A DNA stretch of 64,000 nucleotides from Lophius americanus. Its lineage: Eukaryota; Chordata; Actinopteri; Lophiiformes; Lophiidae. Position numbers and translations under genes: made by a program. The stretch covers positions 16,413,501 to 16,477,500 of the forward strand of contig JBBDHG010000009.1 of the NCBI GenBank assembly GCA_037951165.1. Direction: 5' to 3'. The notes beneath the pieces were generated by a model, which made no database searches, was not told the DNA's origin, and saw only the letters and a list, made by a program, of their open reading frames with translations. Positions 1 to 10,537 of the stretch are shown in pieces; within the stretch, counting starts at the first letter, position 1, and the number at the start of each line of letters is the position of its first letter.

Positions 1-544
1 ACTAGGATAGTGATCTGAGTGTTATGGAATAATGTTGGGAAATCGTTGTAAATCATAGCAACACTTCATTATGGGATAGAAAAACTTTGTTAGATTTTGA
101 ACACAAATAAATTAACTCAGTATGGTACATAGTGACACCAAGTATAAAGTAACGCTTTAACACATTCAGTCAGACGACCCACAAATCTTTGTAGATTGGA
201 ACATCATCCGAATAAGTATAGACGTTAGGATGTTGGATTAATATTTAAATGCATAAAGCGGACATATGTAGCATAGCAAAAACAGACCCTTTCAGAGACT
301 AGTGTTCACCTGAATAGGCCATTTGTGTCTTATGGTCCATTGATGAGGTTTTTAAAGGTTGATTGTGTGCAATAACTTTTACAGTGATAATGCTGATTTT
401 TGGTTAATAGAAAGTTTATTCAATGGACACATGGGTCATTGCCGTGACCGTGGTAAGTTGAATATTAAACTAAAATTCACGATACTTCGCCAGATATGAC
501 ATTTAAAGTAGACATGAGGAATCGACTCTGAAAGAATAGTGTGG
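1..544. other. AT-rich left flank, no gene seen
   Basis: AT-rich sequence downstream (in the minus-strand sense) of the first H4 gene. I see no open frame with coding character, no RNA gene and no clear repeat. Confidence 0.5.
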
Positions 545-560
545 GGCCCTTAAAAGGGCC
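545..560 (-). terminator. Histone mRNA 3' stem-loop of H4 copy 1
   Basis: On the minus strand this reads GGCCCTTTTAAGGGCC: a 6-bp perfect stem and a 4-nt loop, 33 bp past the H4 stop. It is the SLBP-binding element that directs U7-dependent cleavage of replication-dependent histone mRNAs. The GC-richer stem resembles the other H4 copy and differs from the H2A/H2B copies. Confidence 0.93.
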
Positions 561-592
561 TTTGGTTTGTTTCTTTTAGAAGGGGTCTTAAT

Positions 593-907
<315 letters not shown>

Positions 908-949
908 GGCAGATTTTACGAACAAGTACTGGCTGAACAGGCGTCTCGT

Positions 950-992
950 ATATTTATAACCAGACTGAGGACGTAAGGGAGAACAGGGGCGG
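950..992 (-). promoter_or_regulatory. H4 copy 1 promoter: TATA box and H4-specific block
   Basis: The minus-strand TATAAATA (950-957) lies about 46 bp upstream of the start codon. Directly upstream, 961-992 is a 32-bp block that recurs without a mismatch at 6833-6864 in front of the other H4 gene. In the coding sense it contains CCGCCCC (GC box) and TTACGTCC. Its position matches the vertebrate H4 Site I/Site II region; factor binding is inferred. Confidence 0.8.
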
Positions 993-2265
993 ATCTCTTG
1001 CTCATTGACGGTTGAAGCGAGGCGCCATTTTTGTGAAAAGCGCGCTCATACAAAAGCCCAAACGGCTTCACTCATTAATTCAATTTAAGTTTTCTTTTTA
1101 GATATTACTATTTTTACTTACTACAGGGAATCATTTCGCTATTGATTCTTGACCGTGTTTGTCTCTCAGCAGCCTATATCGATAACCATGTGTGTATGAC
1201 TTAGATATAAGGACCTTGTAGGTATAAAAATGCGGGGTCCATAACCTGATCCCGACTGCAGCTTAAATAACAATAGTAACGTTACCTCTATTGATCATAC
1301 AGCTATACACAGTACAACGTATATCTGCATTTGTAAGGAGTCAAACTTAAACTATAAACTTAAGTGATATGAAATTACTGTGGCCTTCGAAATAAGTTTT
1401 GAGATTCAAGATTTACTTTATTGTCAGAGTATCCACCAGACAGAACAGAAGTACATTGCATCTGGCTCAACAATAAAAATAAAGATCAGCAGTCTGTACA
1501 TTAAATTATATAGATCCGGCACAAAAAAATCAGGATGGTTGCAGTTCCTCATTCTGCATAAACAAAAACTGGAATAGAACTACAAATAAAAGTATAATAT
1601 AATTGCAAACGGTAGAATGTTGCACAAAAGTAAAAATTGAATATCACACATACACTCTGCTGTCATTGATTAGAATAGGTAGGAATCCAGGTACTTCACT
1701 CAGCATATATATACACAGTGTATACTTCTGAAGCTACTGTTGTCTCCAATCTTTCTCTATCAGTTACAGAGTTATGTTTGTGAATACAAATTCTTCAAAA
1801 AAGCTTCCAATTTTCTAAAACTTTCAAATCATGATTCCTCTAATTCCCTGCTCCCAGTTTATTGGAAAATGCCTTCAACATAAGTACATAACATTCAGCT
1901 AACGTGATCTAAAACCGATACATTTCACGTATACCAGCTGAGCACATCCATATTAACTAAAAGGGTAAAGTTTTAGATGGTTAAAGATTTTTATTAGGAA
2001 CTTTGTGCAAATGAGTGAAATGCATGATGAGCTTAATTTATGTTAGAATTAAAACGCAGTGAGTTACTTTAGTTATAACTAATTTAGTGGACGTGGTGGC
2101 GCTGGAAAATACTCATTTGGGGTAGCAACATGATTAATTTTTTAGCCAATTACTTATCATTTCTAAAAAATACATGCTTACATTGATTTCTTATTTCAAG
2201 TAAAATTTTCTCTATGATTAACTATTAGTGAGCGTCAAGTGAATCTGCTTTTCAGTAGAAGTGGT
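993..2265. other. Spacer between H4 copy 1 and H2B copy 1
   Basis: About 1.27 kb of AT-rich DNA with no convincing gene. The short open frame at 1380-1577 has no recognisable domain. The spacer does not resemble the matching spacer at 6865-8181. Confidence 0.5.
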
Positions 2266-2281
2266 GGCTCTTAAAAGAGCC
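2266..2281 (-). terminator. Histone mRNA 3' stem-loop of H2B copy 1
   Basis: The minus strand reads GGCTCTTTTAAGAGCC, the canonical histone stem-loop, followed in sense by ACCAC and then a purine-rich GAAAAG that may be the U7-pairing downstream element. Confidence 0.95.
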
Positions 2282-2308
2282 TTTGGTTTAAATGGGCAGC
2301 GAAGGTGT

Positions 2309-2686
2309 TTACTTGGAGCTGGTGTACTTGGTCACAGCCTTTGTACCTTCGGACACGGCGTGCTTGGCCAGCTCACCGGGCAGCAGGAGACGAACGGCGG
2401 TCTGGATCTCCCTGGAGGAGATGGTGGAGCGCTTGTTGTAGTGAGCCAGACGAGACGCTTCGGAGGCGATGCGCTCAAAGATGTCGTTCACGAAAGAGTT
2501 CATGATGCCCATGGCTTTGGAGGAGATGCCGGTGTCGGGGTGGACCTGTTTCAGCACCTTGTAGACATAGATGGCGTAGCTCTCCTTCCTGGACTTTCTC
2601 CTCTTCTTTCCTCCCTTCGCGGCCGTCTTGGTCACGGCTTTCTTGGAACCCTTCTTGGGGGCAACTTTAGCTTGCTGTTCAGGCAT
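2309..2686 (-). CDS. H2B: Histone H2B (copy 1)
   Basis: Core histone H2B, which dimerises with H2A. It is intronless, 125 residues, starting MPEQQAKVAPKKGSKK and ending AVTKYTSSK, which includes the ubiquitin-acceptor lysine context near the C-terminus. The N-terminal PEQQAKV differs from the PE(P)AKSAPKK type I recall as common in vertebrates; the histone fold from RKESYAIYVYKVLKQVHPD on is fully conserved. The protein is identical to the copy at 8225-8602, although the DNA differs at synonymous sites, mostly in the tail. The stem-loop is 27 bp past the stop. Confidence 0.97.
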   Translation of the reverse strand: MPEQQAKVAPKKGSKKAVTKTAAKGGKKRRKSRKESYAIYVYKVLKQVHPDTGISSKAMGIMNSFVNDIFERIASEASRLAHYNKRSTISSREIQTAVRLLLPGELAKHAVSEGTKAVTKYTSSK

Positions 2687-2770
2687 GTCTATTTCTCAGT
2701 TGTACAACAAAGAAGTGCCGCAATGCATCAAAGTACTTCAATTTGTACAGTCTCCATTCAAATTAGGATG

Positions 2771-2793
2771 TGCCGTCCCCCTCTCGTGATTGG
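2771..2793 (-). promoter_or_regulatory. H2B copy 1 promoter: TGCCGTC and CCAAT motifs
   Basis: A TGCCGTC motif (2771-2777, plus-strand reading) and a CCAAT box on the minus strand (2789-2793) are spaced exactly as in the other H2B promoter (18 bp start to start at 8685 and 8703). A near-octamer, TTTGAAT on the minus strand, lies at about 2757-2763. I see no canonical TATA box here, unlike H2B copy 2. Confidence 0.6.
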
Positions 2794-2799
2794 TTGATG

Positions 2800-5045
2800 T
2801 CTCATACGTCAGATGTTTTTCATGGGGAGTGTTGTGCTACGCCTCTACCGTATCTATAGTTTGTCACTCAACGAAACGGAAAGATACTACAAAACTGAAT
2901 TTAAGAAGAAGGATTCTTTCAGTGAACACTTAATCACGATTAGCTCATGCACAACACTAACATTATTTCCCGGCTTACATGTCAGCAACACCAGTCAATC
3001 CTCATACTGATTACAAAGAAACACTCATCAAAAGCACTGGATGTGCATAAGATCAGCCCAATAAAGATAGGAGATGCACAAAAAAGGTACCCCAGTTACT
3101 GCATTTACAGCATTAGTATACCCATTAAGGCACATTTACCAATTCATGACACTGTTTCACTATAGTACCGATTGTAAAATATCAAATGTAAAAGTAAACA
3201 AAACAGTGATTACAATTGGTTTGAATATATTTTATTAACAGAGCTGGTACAATGATTAGGAAATAACAACAAACCCTAATTTCAGACATTGCACCGTAAA
3301 GAGCACCATTTATGAAGGACTGGTACAAGGTTGTGTTATAAAAACCTATTAAAACTGTTGGTTGAAATATTGTGAAATCTGAATGTTGTTGTTAAAAACA
3401 TTTAATCTCATTTCCAACAGTCTGACAATATTGGAAATAAAAATGACTTGCGCTTCCCAATTTTTGGTCACTAGACAGGAATTAAATGATCAACATGTGT
3501 TCCAATGACATCTTGGTGATGGTCCGTTTGACCTTCATGTATCTAGTCCGTCCCATTGAGTAATATAGTAGACTCTCTCCAACACTCAACGTTCTACTGC
3601 TTCTTAAACTTCGAAAACCCTTTAATGAACGTATTGCTGAGGAACCCAGGGACTAGGTTCATTAAAATTTTCTGTCCTGAACTTCTCTTTGACTTTTCTG
3701 GGGCTGTGTCTGTCACCGTTCTTGGACTCATTTCAATAATTGTATGAACTGCACCTTGGTTTTTGTAAGTTGGCTGTTTATTGTTGTGCATTTTTATTGT
3801 AATATTTGATTTTGTTTACGTATACTTTTCATTGATGATACAACTTTTGTATTACACCAATAGACATAGTATAAATCTGTATTTTATAGGTGAAGTGAAT
3901 AAAGCTGAAGTTCTTTTACTTCTCCAGGGCGATTTACCTCATCAGGCCAGCTCTGCTGGGTGAGAAGTTAACAAGGATGCAGGTGAATTCCATCTTGTGT
4001 CATGGGTTGTTGACTATTTGACTAGCAGACCAAAGTATGTGCTCATAATAAACACTGTGTGTCGGACAAACTTTGGAGGTGATGTTAGAAAGGAGGATGC
4101 TGGGTAAGCTGCAGGGCCTCCTGGAAAATGTTCACATCCCCTCCATGATGTGCTTGGCCAGCATCAAAGTACTGTGAGCAGCAGACTCATTACACCAAAA
4201 TGGACAGCAGAGCACCACAATACATCCTTCCTGCCTGTGGCCATCAGACTTTACAACTCCAAGACACTGCATATACACCATTCATTCACTTCAATTCCAT
4301 CCAGAGCTTCATATACAGTATTCATATTGGAGTCCGTTTATGAATTACCTACTGGACTTCATTTTGCCCATATGTTTGAACTAATATTTTGATAGAATAA
4401 TTATATTAGTCTTGTATTATGTTATAATACATTCTAACATTTTAATAAATATACTGATGCTTATTTCTTGTTTTTTCTTCCTCTTACACTAACAGCTTTT
4501 TTTAGGAAAATCTGTTGCGAGAGTATCCCACCAGGGATCAATTAAGATTCTGATAAACCCTAAGAATGGCTTCAATTGGAGCCGATATTTGTCTCCAATC
4601 TTTGTCCAATAAAAGTGATTACATTAATTTATTAGATTAGTTTCATTACAGACACTTTAAGATCCATTATTTGAGCCAACTGAATACAGGAGCTAAATTA
4701 ATTTCAGGTTACTACTGATTATCTGCTTGTTAATACTGTAATACATTTTCAAGCCAAAAGGTTTCTATAAGAGTTGTATTTTAAACTGTACTTTCTTGCA
4801 AGATTGACTAGATCAACCTGACTAACAAAAGCAGTTTTGCTTGGCATCAGATCAGTAGTGTGGCACACCACAAGACATGTTATTAAAGTTTTAGGAGAGA
4901 AGTTGCACATCTATAGATCATATTATCTTCCAAAATAAAACTAGCCCTCAAAACCTGGCACCTATGAAACATTTCACTGTATTATGTATTATTTTGAATA
5001 TTAAAGATTCAAATTTCGTGAAATTCAACTTTGAGAGAAGTGTGT
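2800..5045. other. Long spacer between H2B copy 1 and H2A copy 1
   Basis: About 2.2 kb without a host gene. It is mostly AT-rich; a LINE 3' remnant occupies about 4080-4440 (separate entry). The open frames at 3556-3963 have no domain I recognise. Confidence 0.5.
4080..4440 (+). mobile_element. Degenerate LINE 3' end (reverse transcriptase C-terminus)
   Basis: Conceptual translation across frames gives fragments such as LLENVHIPSM and HHNTSFLPVAIRLYNS. These resemble the C-terminal tail of fish non-LTR retrotransposon polyproteins (LL.N..HP... then R.FLP.A..LYN). The frame is broken, so it is inactive. It is the only retroelement remnant recognised inside the histone cluster. Related tails occur at 34.2-34.8 kb on the minus strand. 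Confidence 0.6.
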
Positions 5046-5061
5046 GGCTCTTAAAAGAGCC
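5046..5061 (-). terminator. Histone mRNA 3' stem-loop of H2A copy 1
   Basis: The minus strand reads GGCTCTTTTAAGAGCC, a perfect 6-bp stem with a 4-nt loop, 29 bp past the H2A stop codon. Confidence 0.95.
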
Positions 5062-5090
5062 TTTGTAATATTTCTAGAGATTTGTTGAGT

Positions 5091-5483
5091 TTATTTCTTT
5101 CCAGTCGTCTTCTCGGTCTTTTTGGGGAGCAGCACCGCTTGGATGTTGGGCAGCACGCCGCCCTGAGCGATGGTCACTCCACCCATCAGCTTGTTCAGCT
5201 CCTCGTCGTTGCGGACGGCCAGCTGCAGATGACGGGGGATGATTCTGGTCTTCTTGTTGTCGCGGGCAGCGTTTCCAGCCAACTCCAGGATCTCAGCGGT
5301 CAGATACTCCAGCACCGCCGCCAGGTAGACGGGAGCGCCGGCACCAACACGCTGAGCGTAGTTTCCTTTACGCAGCAGTCTGTGGACACGACCCACTGGG
5401 AACTGGAGCCCGGCACGAGAAGAGCGAGTCTTCGCCTTTGCTCTAGCCTTGCCGCCGCTACCTTTTCCACCACGTCCAGACAT
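5091..5483 (-). CDS. H2A: Histone H2A, divergent N- and C-terminal tails (copy 1)
   Basis: Core histone H2A, 130 residues from the Met at 5483 (MSGRGGKGSGGKARAK). The frame is open for 15 codons upstream, but those encode no H2A sequence and the family start is at 5483. The fold (RSSRAGLQFPVGRVHRLLRK through IIPRHLQLAVRNDEELNKL) is canonical and retains the acidic-patch residues. It is odd in three places: extra residues in the N-terminal tail (GGKGSGGK instead of GKxGGK), LMGG instead of LLGG, and a C-terminus TEKTTGKK. It lacks the SQ-acidic-hydrophobic end of H2AX and the H2A.Z loop changes, so I call it a replication-dependent H2A. It differs from the copy at 9530-9913 in both tails. Confidence 0.95.
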   Translation of the reverse strand: MSGRGGKGSGGKARAKAKTRSSRAGLQFPVGRVHRLLRKGNYAQRVGAGAPVYLAAVLEYLTAEILELAGNAARDNKKTRIIPRHLQLAVRNDEELNKLMGGVTIAQGGVLPNIQAVLLPKKTEKTTGKK

Positions 5484-5530
5484 CTTCTTCCTTTTAGTAT
5501 TGTCAGTGACTTGTTTTTTGAGCGGCATAA

Positions 5531-5600
5531 CCTATATATATAGAAAGAATAGCTGGTCGTCCATTGGCTACTACGTACGCGACATTAATCAGCCAATCAG
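5531..5600 (-). promoter_or_regulatory. H2A copy 1 promoter: TATA and paired CCAAT boxes
   Basis: TATATATAGG on the minus strand (about 5531-5541) lies roughly 50 bp before the start codon. Upstream are a CCAAT box on the minus strand (5563-5567) and another on the plus strand within AGCCAATCA (5592-5600), giving an inverted pair. H2A copy 2 has the same arrangement. Confidence 0.75.
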
Positions 5601-5609
5601 AACGATTTC

Positions 5610-6415
5610 AACACTAGCTCGTTTGGATAATGTCGTAATCACTTCCGTTGAAGGGATTTTGAAAGTAAAATAACTTGTATTATTTACCTCCCCGGAACCT
5701 TATCACACCAGAAGTAGATACATTTATTACAGAAAATCTAAAACCAATGCAAATTGATAATAGATAATTGTATTCAACAATTTCTTGATACAATGCTCAT
5801 ATTTCCTGGTGGTTACATGGATACTGGACACCGGGCAGCAGTTTGCATTCAGGCAATACAAAGTAAATATCAAAACGCGAACAACGTATCATGCGTCGGT
5901 TTAGCCCTTTTGGAAAAATAGTATTTAACTTCATAGTGGGTGGAAGATAACCAATAAAAAAAAACCTCACAATAGCATCAGATAAGCATACTAGTACACA
6001 AGCATTCGAAAGTGAAATCTTGTAGATAGGATAATCTAATTGAAATATGTAATCAAACAGAACGCAAAAGGTGTGTGGTTGTTTCTTTCCTGTGGGTTCC
6101 TGCCCATGTAGGGCTAGAAGACAATGAGGTACACGTATTAGCCAGTAGTTAGCTAACAAAGTAATTTTCTCTGGGGGAATTGTAAAATAATAACTGAATA
6201 GAAATTTGTCGCCATGAGTCATAGTCGTTTGTGTATCAATCTATATCTGATATTAAATGAAAAAGTATCAGAAAATGTAAGTGCATGGGTGATGAAAAGT
6301 ATATCTGGTTAATCATAGCGATATAACACTAAGGAAATTAGAACATCGCTCGATGAAAACACGATTACGAAAGTGTACAACAAATAGAATAAGTTTGCTT
6401 TTTGTAGAGATGAGT
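5610..6415. other. Spacer between H2A copy 1 and H4 copy 2
   Basis: AT-rich, about 800 bp. An open minus-strand frame (5797-6222) has no recognised domain and no codon character of a real gene. I see nothing else. Confidence 0.45.
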
Positions 6416-6431
6416 GGCCCTTAAAAGGACC
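6416..6431 (-). terminator. Histone mRNA 3' stem-loop of H4 copy 2
   Basis: The minus strand reads GGTCCTTTTAAGGGCC. One stem pair is a U-G wobble, so the stem is intact but slightly weaker than that of H4 copy 1. Confidence 0.9.
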
Positions 6432-6459
6432 TTTGAGTTGGTCATGGATGCAGTTTAGG

Positions 6460-6792
<333 letters not shown>

Positions 6793-6820
6793 CTAACTTC
6801 TGCGATCCCTGAGCGTCCCG

Positions 6821-6864
6821 TTTATTTATAGTCAGACTGAGGACGTAAGGGAGAACAGGGGCGG
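6821..6864 (-). promoter_or_regulatory. H4 copy 2 promoter: TATA box and H4-specific block
   Basis: Minus-strand TATAAATAAA (6821-6830) is followed upstream by the 32-bp block 6833-6864, identical to 961-992. Its exact conservation between copies in otherwise unalignable flanks argues for a functional element. Confidence 0.8.
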
Positions 6865-8181
6865 GTCACTCAGTCTTGTGATCCCATACTTCACTCAGGA
6901 AGCATGGGATCAAAGTTGTCCTAAAAGGGCTGCTAAATACAAAACCATTGCCTTTGGCTGGAAATAAATAAGATAAACAAATGCCTCGTTATAAAATAAG
7001 CAATCTTAGGAGCTGCAGTATATGCTTAAGTCACTCCTTAACGACACTCGGTTTTTCAATTTTGCCCAATCTCCTTACTTCCTACACGTAATCGTATGCA
7101 TAGAATGTTTACTTGATGCCCTTACAAATCCAACCCACAGATAAATTGTACTGTAATAAATAATCCATATTTCTGACTTCAACTGTCAGTGCTCATAATG
7201 TTATGGTTGACCATTGAAACTAAAATAATGATCACTGATGCATGACAACATACATATCAGGTTCCTAATCCTGTCCTTAACAGACTATTAATCATTCCGG
7301 TTTATATCTGGGTATTTTTGAACGAATATGTTGTTCTTCTTAGCCTTTATAGATTGTGTGCACGATCACACTGACTGGGATCTTATGTTATATGCATTTT
7401 ACAAATACCAATTTCAGGGTCCACTTGAGTGCACTGCTGTCCAATACAGCATTTATCTCAATATTTTTGTTTTCTTCTGGAGTCTTAGGTAACAATATAT
7501 ATATTTCATACACCACCAATATAACGGCAGGATAGATAAGTAACTATATGAAACGGGCTTTATTGATCAAGCCATGGCCAATGTTTTCAATTAAGTAATT
7601 GTAACAATAGTTTATTTCATACAGCAAATCATGAAAAAAGCAGCAGTGTAAAATGTTTAATCTTGTTCAACAATGATGTAGTTAATATGTTGGTTCAGGT
7701 TACTTTGCTGTACAGTTTATCTGCTATGTGTTGTAGGCCAGAAGTTATCCAGTCAATTATGAATTCATTCTCATTTCCCATTACACCTACTCCATACTTA
7801 ACTCCCGGCTTATATCTCTTCAATGATCTACTTTGCCTTTACAATTGTTTATGTTGGTCTAAGGTTTAAAGGCATAAACATTTTTATTACCCCATTAATG
7901 AATAATGACTCAATAGTCAGTCAGTCATAACTATCAAATCTTAACAGCAGTGCAGATGTTTGGGTGATACTGTTCAGCTATGTGGAATAAGTTGATACCA
8001 GACAACGCTTGGCTCTTAAAATTTTCTGTTTTCTATTTTATTAATGTCATGGAAACAGTAATTAGACTAATTGCTCGATTGTTTCCTATAAGATTTTAAA
8101 TATATTCCTTAATCTCCGGTGTCACATTCGTAATTGACGGTTAATGATCGTGAGATGAATCTGCCCTCCAGTCGAAGTGGC
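6865..8181. other. Spacer between H4 copy 2 and H2B copy 2
   Basis: About 1.3 kb of AT-rich DNA. No gene, RNA gene or identifiable repeat was seen. Confidence 0.5.
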
Positions 8182-8197
8182 GGCTCTTAAAAGAGCC
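8182..8197 (-). terminator. Histone mRNA 3' stem-loop of H2B copy 2
   Basis: The minus strand reads GGCTCTTTTAAGAGCC, 27 bp beyond the H2B stop, the same distance as in copy 1. Confidence 0.95.
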
Positions 8198-8224
8198 TTT
8201 GGTTTAAATGGGCAGCGGAGATGT

Positions 8225-8602
8225 TTACTTGGAGCTGGTGTACTTGGTCACAGCCTTTGTACCTTCGGATACGGCGTGCTTGGCCAGCTCGCCGGGCAGC
8301 AGGAGACGAACGGCGGTCTGGATCTCCCTGGAGGAGATGGTGGAGCGCTTGTTGTAGTGAGCCAGACGAGACGCTTCAGAGGCGATGCGCTCAAAGATGT
8401 CGTTCACGAAAGAGTTCATGATGCCCATGGCCTTGGAGGAGATGCCGGTGTCGGGGTGGACCTGTTTCAGCACCTTGTAGACATAGATGGCGTAGCTCTC
8501 CTTCCTGGACTTTCTCCTCTTCTTGCCTCCTTTGGCGGCAGTCTTAGTGACGGCTTTCTTGGAGCCCTTCTTGGGCGCGACTTTCGCTTGTTGTTCAGGC
8601 AT
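8225..8602 (-). CDS. H2B: Histone H2B (copy 2)
   Basis: Intronless, 125 residues, identical in protein to H2B copy 1, including the unusual PEQQAKV start. Nucleotide changes relative to copy 1 are synonymous and concentrated in the N-terminal tail. A TATA box, CCAAT box and TGCCGTC motif lie upstream, and a stem-loop lies downstream. It heads the second H2A-H2B-H4 group, between H2A copy 2 and H4 copy 2. Confidence 0.97.
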   Translation of the reverse strand: MPEQQAKVAPKKGSKKAVTKTAAKGGKKRRKSRKESYAIYVYKVLKQVHPDTGISSKAMGIMNSFVNDIFERIASEASRLAHYNKRSTISSREIQTAVRLLLPGELAKHAVSEGTKAVTKYTSSK

Positions 8603-8653
8603 TTTTGTCTGCTTGTAGAACCAAAGCTTAATGTATTCAGCTGGGAGTGATTC

Positions 8654-8707
8654 TATTTATAATACCGGCATTCAAAGATCCCTGTGCCGTCTCCCTCATA
8701 TGATTGG
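8654..8707 (-). promoter_or_regulatory. H2B copy 2 promoter: TATA, TGCCGTC, CCAAT
   Basis: Minus-strand TATAAATA (8654-8661), a TTTGAAT near-octamer (about 8669-8675), TGCCGTC (8685-8691) and a minus-strand CCAAT (8703-8707). The last two are spaced as in H2B copy 1. Confidence 0.7.
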
Positions 8708-8719
8708 TCGAGTTGCTAA

Positions 8720-9487
8720 CGTCACTAGAAGCGATGTGTGCGGTCGTGCGCAGTCGCCGTGGCCCTAACAAACTTAATCTCTTAAAGAGGAATGACATAA
8801 GGGAAATACGAATATAATCAGATATCACTGTCAATCGACATTATACTGAAGATCATCAAAATGTTCTTATATAAAATAGTGAATAAAATCGACTAGATAA
8901 TTTGGAGGACATAAACCTGGCGACTGAAATATTTCGGAAAAACAGACAAGCACCAAAAAGTAACCAAATATAGCGATGATTTAAATGATCTGAATGCATT
9001 GAATAATTACGATTGTTAACAGTGATATAGAAATTGCCAAAAATACTGTTTAAAACACTCCACCATTTTCTAATATTTCTTTGTCATATGACCCTTTTTA
9101 CAGTGGTGTACACTCACTGTAAAATAAACCAAACAGGTCAGGTCAACCTGTTTATTTGATTATGGCAAATTAAAATAACTTCAAAAATATGATCTTTCTG
9201 TCCTGGATCTTGTGCCTGTAGAGATTATTGTATCCTCCTGCTAAATGGTTGATTAAGTTCTGACACTATCAAAAGCAGTCATCTAGACAGGTTAAACGTT
9301 ATGCTATTATCTTATCTATATGGCACTTCTCCGTTTATTTCGTAAAGTGTTCATATAGTTAAAAATGTCCGGCCCATGACTCACCAGTTATACCTACAGG
9401 TTTTGTGCATTAGTGCACTCAACTCATTGACTTTGATATTCACTTAATCATACCATTAGAATTTAGTGCTCTTCCTCAGAAGTGGGT
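8720..9487. other. Spacer between H2B copy 2 and H2A copy 2
   Basis: AT-rich sequence of about 770 bp. Nothing recognisable was found. Confidence 0.45.
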
Positions 9488-9503
9488 GGCTCTTAAAAGA
9501 GCC
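9488..9503 (-). terminator. Histone mRNA 3' stem-loop of H2A copy 2
   Basis: The minus strand reads GGCTCTTTTAAGAGCC, followed in sense by a purine-rich GAGGAAGAG that fits a histone downstream element. Confidence 0.95.
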
Positions 9504-9529
9504 GTTGGTTTGACTGATGAAGATTGTGT

Positions 9530-9913
9530 TTATTTCTTTGAAGCTGCCTTCTCGGCCTTCTTGGGGAGCAGCACCGCCTGAATGTTGGGCAGAACACCTC
9601 CCTGAGCGATGGTCACTCCACCCAGCAGCTTGTTAAGCTCTTCGTCGTTGCGTACTGCCAGCTGCAGATGACGGGGGATGATTCTGGTCTTCTTGTTGTC
9701 ACGGGCTGCGTTCCCAGCTAACTCCAAAATCTCAGCGGTCAGATACTCCAGCACCGCCGCCATGTAGACGGGAGCTCCCGCACCAACACGCTGTGCATAA
9801 TTCCCTTTGCGCAGCAGTCTGTGGACACGGCCAACCGGGAACTGGAGCCCGGCCCGCGACGACCTGGTCTTTGCCTTAGCTCTAACCTTACCCCCTTTTC
9901 CACGTCCAGACAT
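9530..9913 (-). CDS. H2A: Histone H2A (copy 2)
   Basis: Core histone H2A, 127 residues, starting [15 protein letters not shown] and ending PKKAEKAASKK. The tail lacks one residue relative to the usual GKxGGK spacing and has Val where Ala is usual (GGKVRAK). There is a Met for Leu in GAPVYMAAVLEYL. The rest of the fold is canonical. No SQE-type end is present, so it is not H2AX. It is the first histone gene in transcriptional order and lies next to the cystm1-like gene. A stem-loop, TATA box and paired CCAAT boxes mark it as replication-dependent. Confidence 0.96.
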   Translation of the reverse strand: MSGRGKGGKVRAKAKTRSSRAGLQFPVGRVHRLLRKGNYAQRVGAGAPVYMAAVLEYLTAEILELAGNAARDNKKTRIIPRHLQLAVRNDEELNKLLGGVTIAQGGVLPNIQAVLLPKKAEKAASKK

Positions 9914-9964
9914 ATTAATTCTTTGCGTTATTCGATGTTTCTAGCCAGTGTATGACGTAGCCGA

Positions 9965-10027
9965 TATTTATATAATGACCAACTGCTCGTTCATTGGCTG
10001 CATTGGACGAAACTCTAACCAGCCAAT
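9965..10027 (-). promoter_or_regulatory. H2A copy 2 promoter: TATA and three CCAAT boxes
   Basis: Minus-strand TATATAAATA (9965-9974); CCAAT on the minus strand at 9993-9997 and 10002-10006; and CCAAT on the plus strand within AGCCAATCA (10023-10027). The ATTGGCT...AGCCAATCA inverted arrangement matches H2A copy 1. Confidence 0.75.
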
Positions 10028-10378
10028 CACAATCAACTGTGTTCAGCCTGATGTATTATGTGATTTTACTTCCGTTTGTACGATTTTCAGAGTAAATTGT
10101 GCAAGCTGTATTTTCAACCTAAAAATACCTTACATTCACAAAAATGGTGCGTCACATATAATAAGAGACATCATTTTTTTCACTGCACAATAATACATCG
10201 GTTTGATAACGCTCATTAGCTTTAACTACAGTAACATTTTTATCAAAAATTGTACTACCTAAAATGTCTGTTACTCCATTTAGTGGCATAATGAAACAAT
10301 GAGACGTGAATTAATATAAAATATAATAAGACTACTTTTTTTTCCATAGCACTTTCCACAGGAAAGTGTAAATCATTA

Positions 10379-10537
10379 TAGTTTCCTGCTCATCATAGTT
10401 TCATGCTCATCATAGTCATAGTCATTATTATAGTTTCCTGCTCATCATAGTCATAGTCATTAGTATAGTTTCCTGCTCATCATAGTCATTATAGTTTCCT
10501 GCTCATCATAGTTTCCCTAATCATCCTAGTTTCCTGC
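10379..10537. repeat. Minisatellite built on TAGTTTCCTGCTCATCA
   Basis: The phrase TAGTTTCCTGCTCATCA recurs at least four to five times with variable spacers (TAGTCATAGTCATTA and similar), giving a higher-order irregular array of about 160 bp. It lies between the histone cluster and the cystm1-like gene. Confidence 0.85.

Noticed and set aside
2261..2797. Long plus-strand frames opposite the histone genes
   Set aside because: Antisense shadows of H2B, H2A and H4 coding DNA; same pattern at every histone gene.
5091..5483. H2AX or H2A.Z
   Set aside because: No SQ-acidic-hydrophobic C-terminus and no H2A.Z loop or acidic-patch changes; intronless with stem-loop.
5484..5528. Upstream Met extending H2A copy 1 by 15 residues
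   Set aside because: The added peptide is not H2A-like and abuts the TATA box, leaving no room for a 5' UTR.
10379..10537. CRISPR-like array
   Set aside because: Spacers are themselves repetitive and the genome is a vertebrate; it is a minisatellite.
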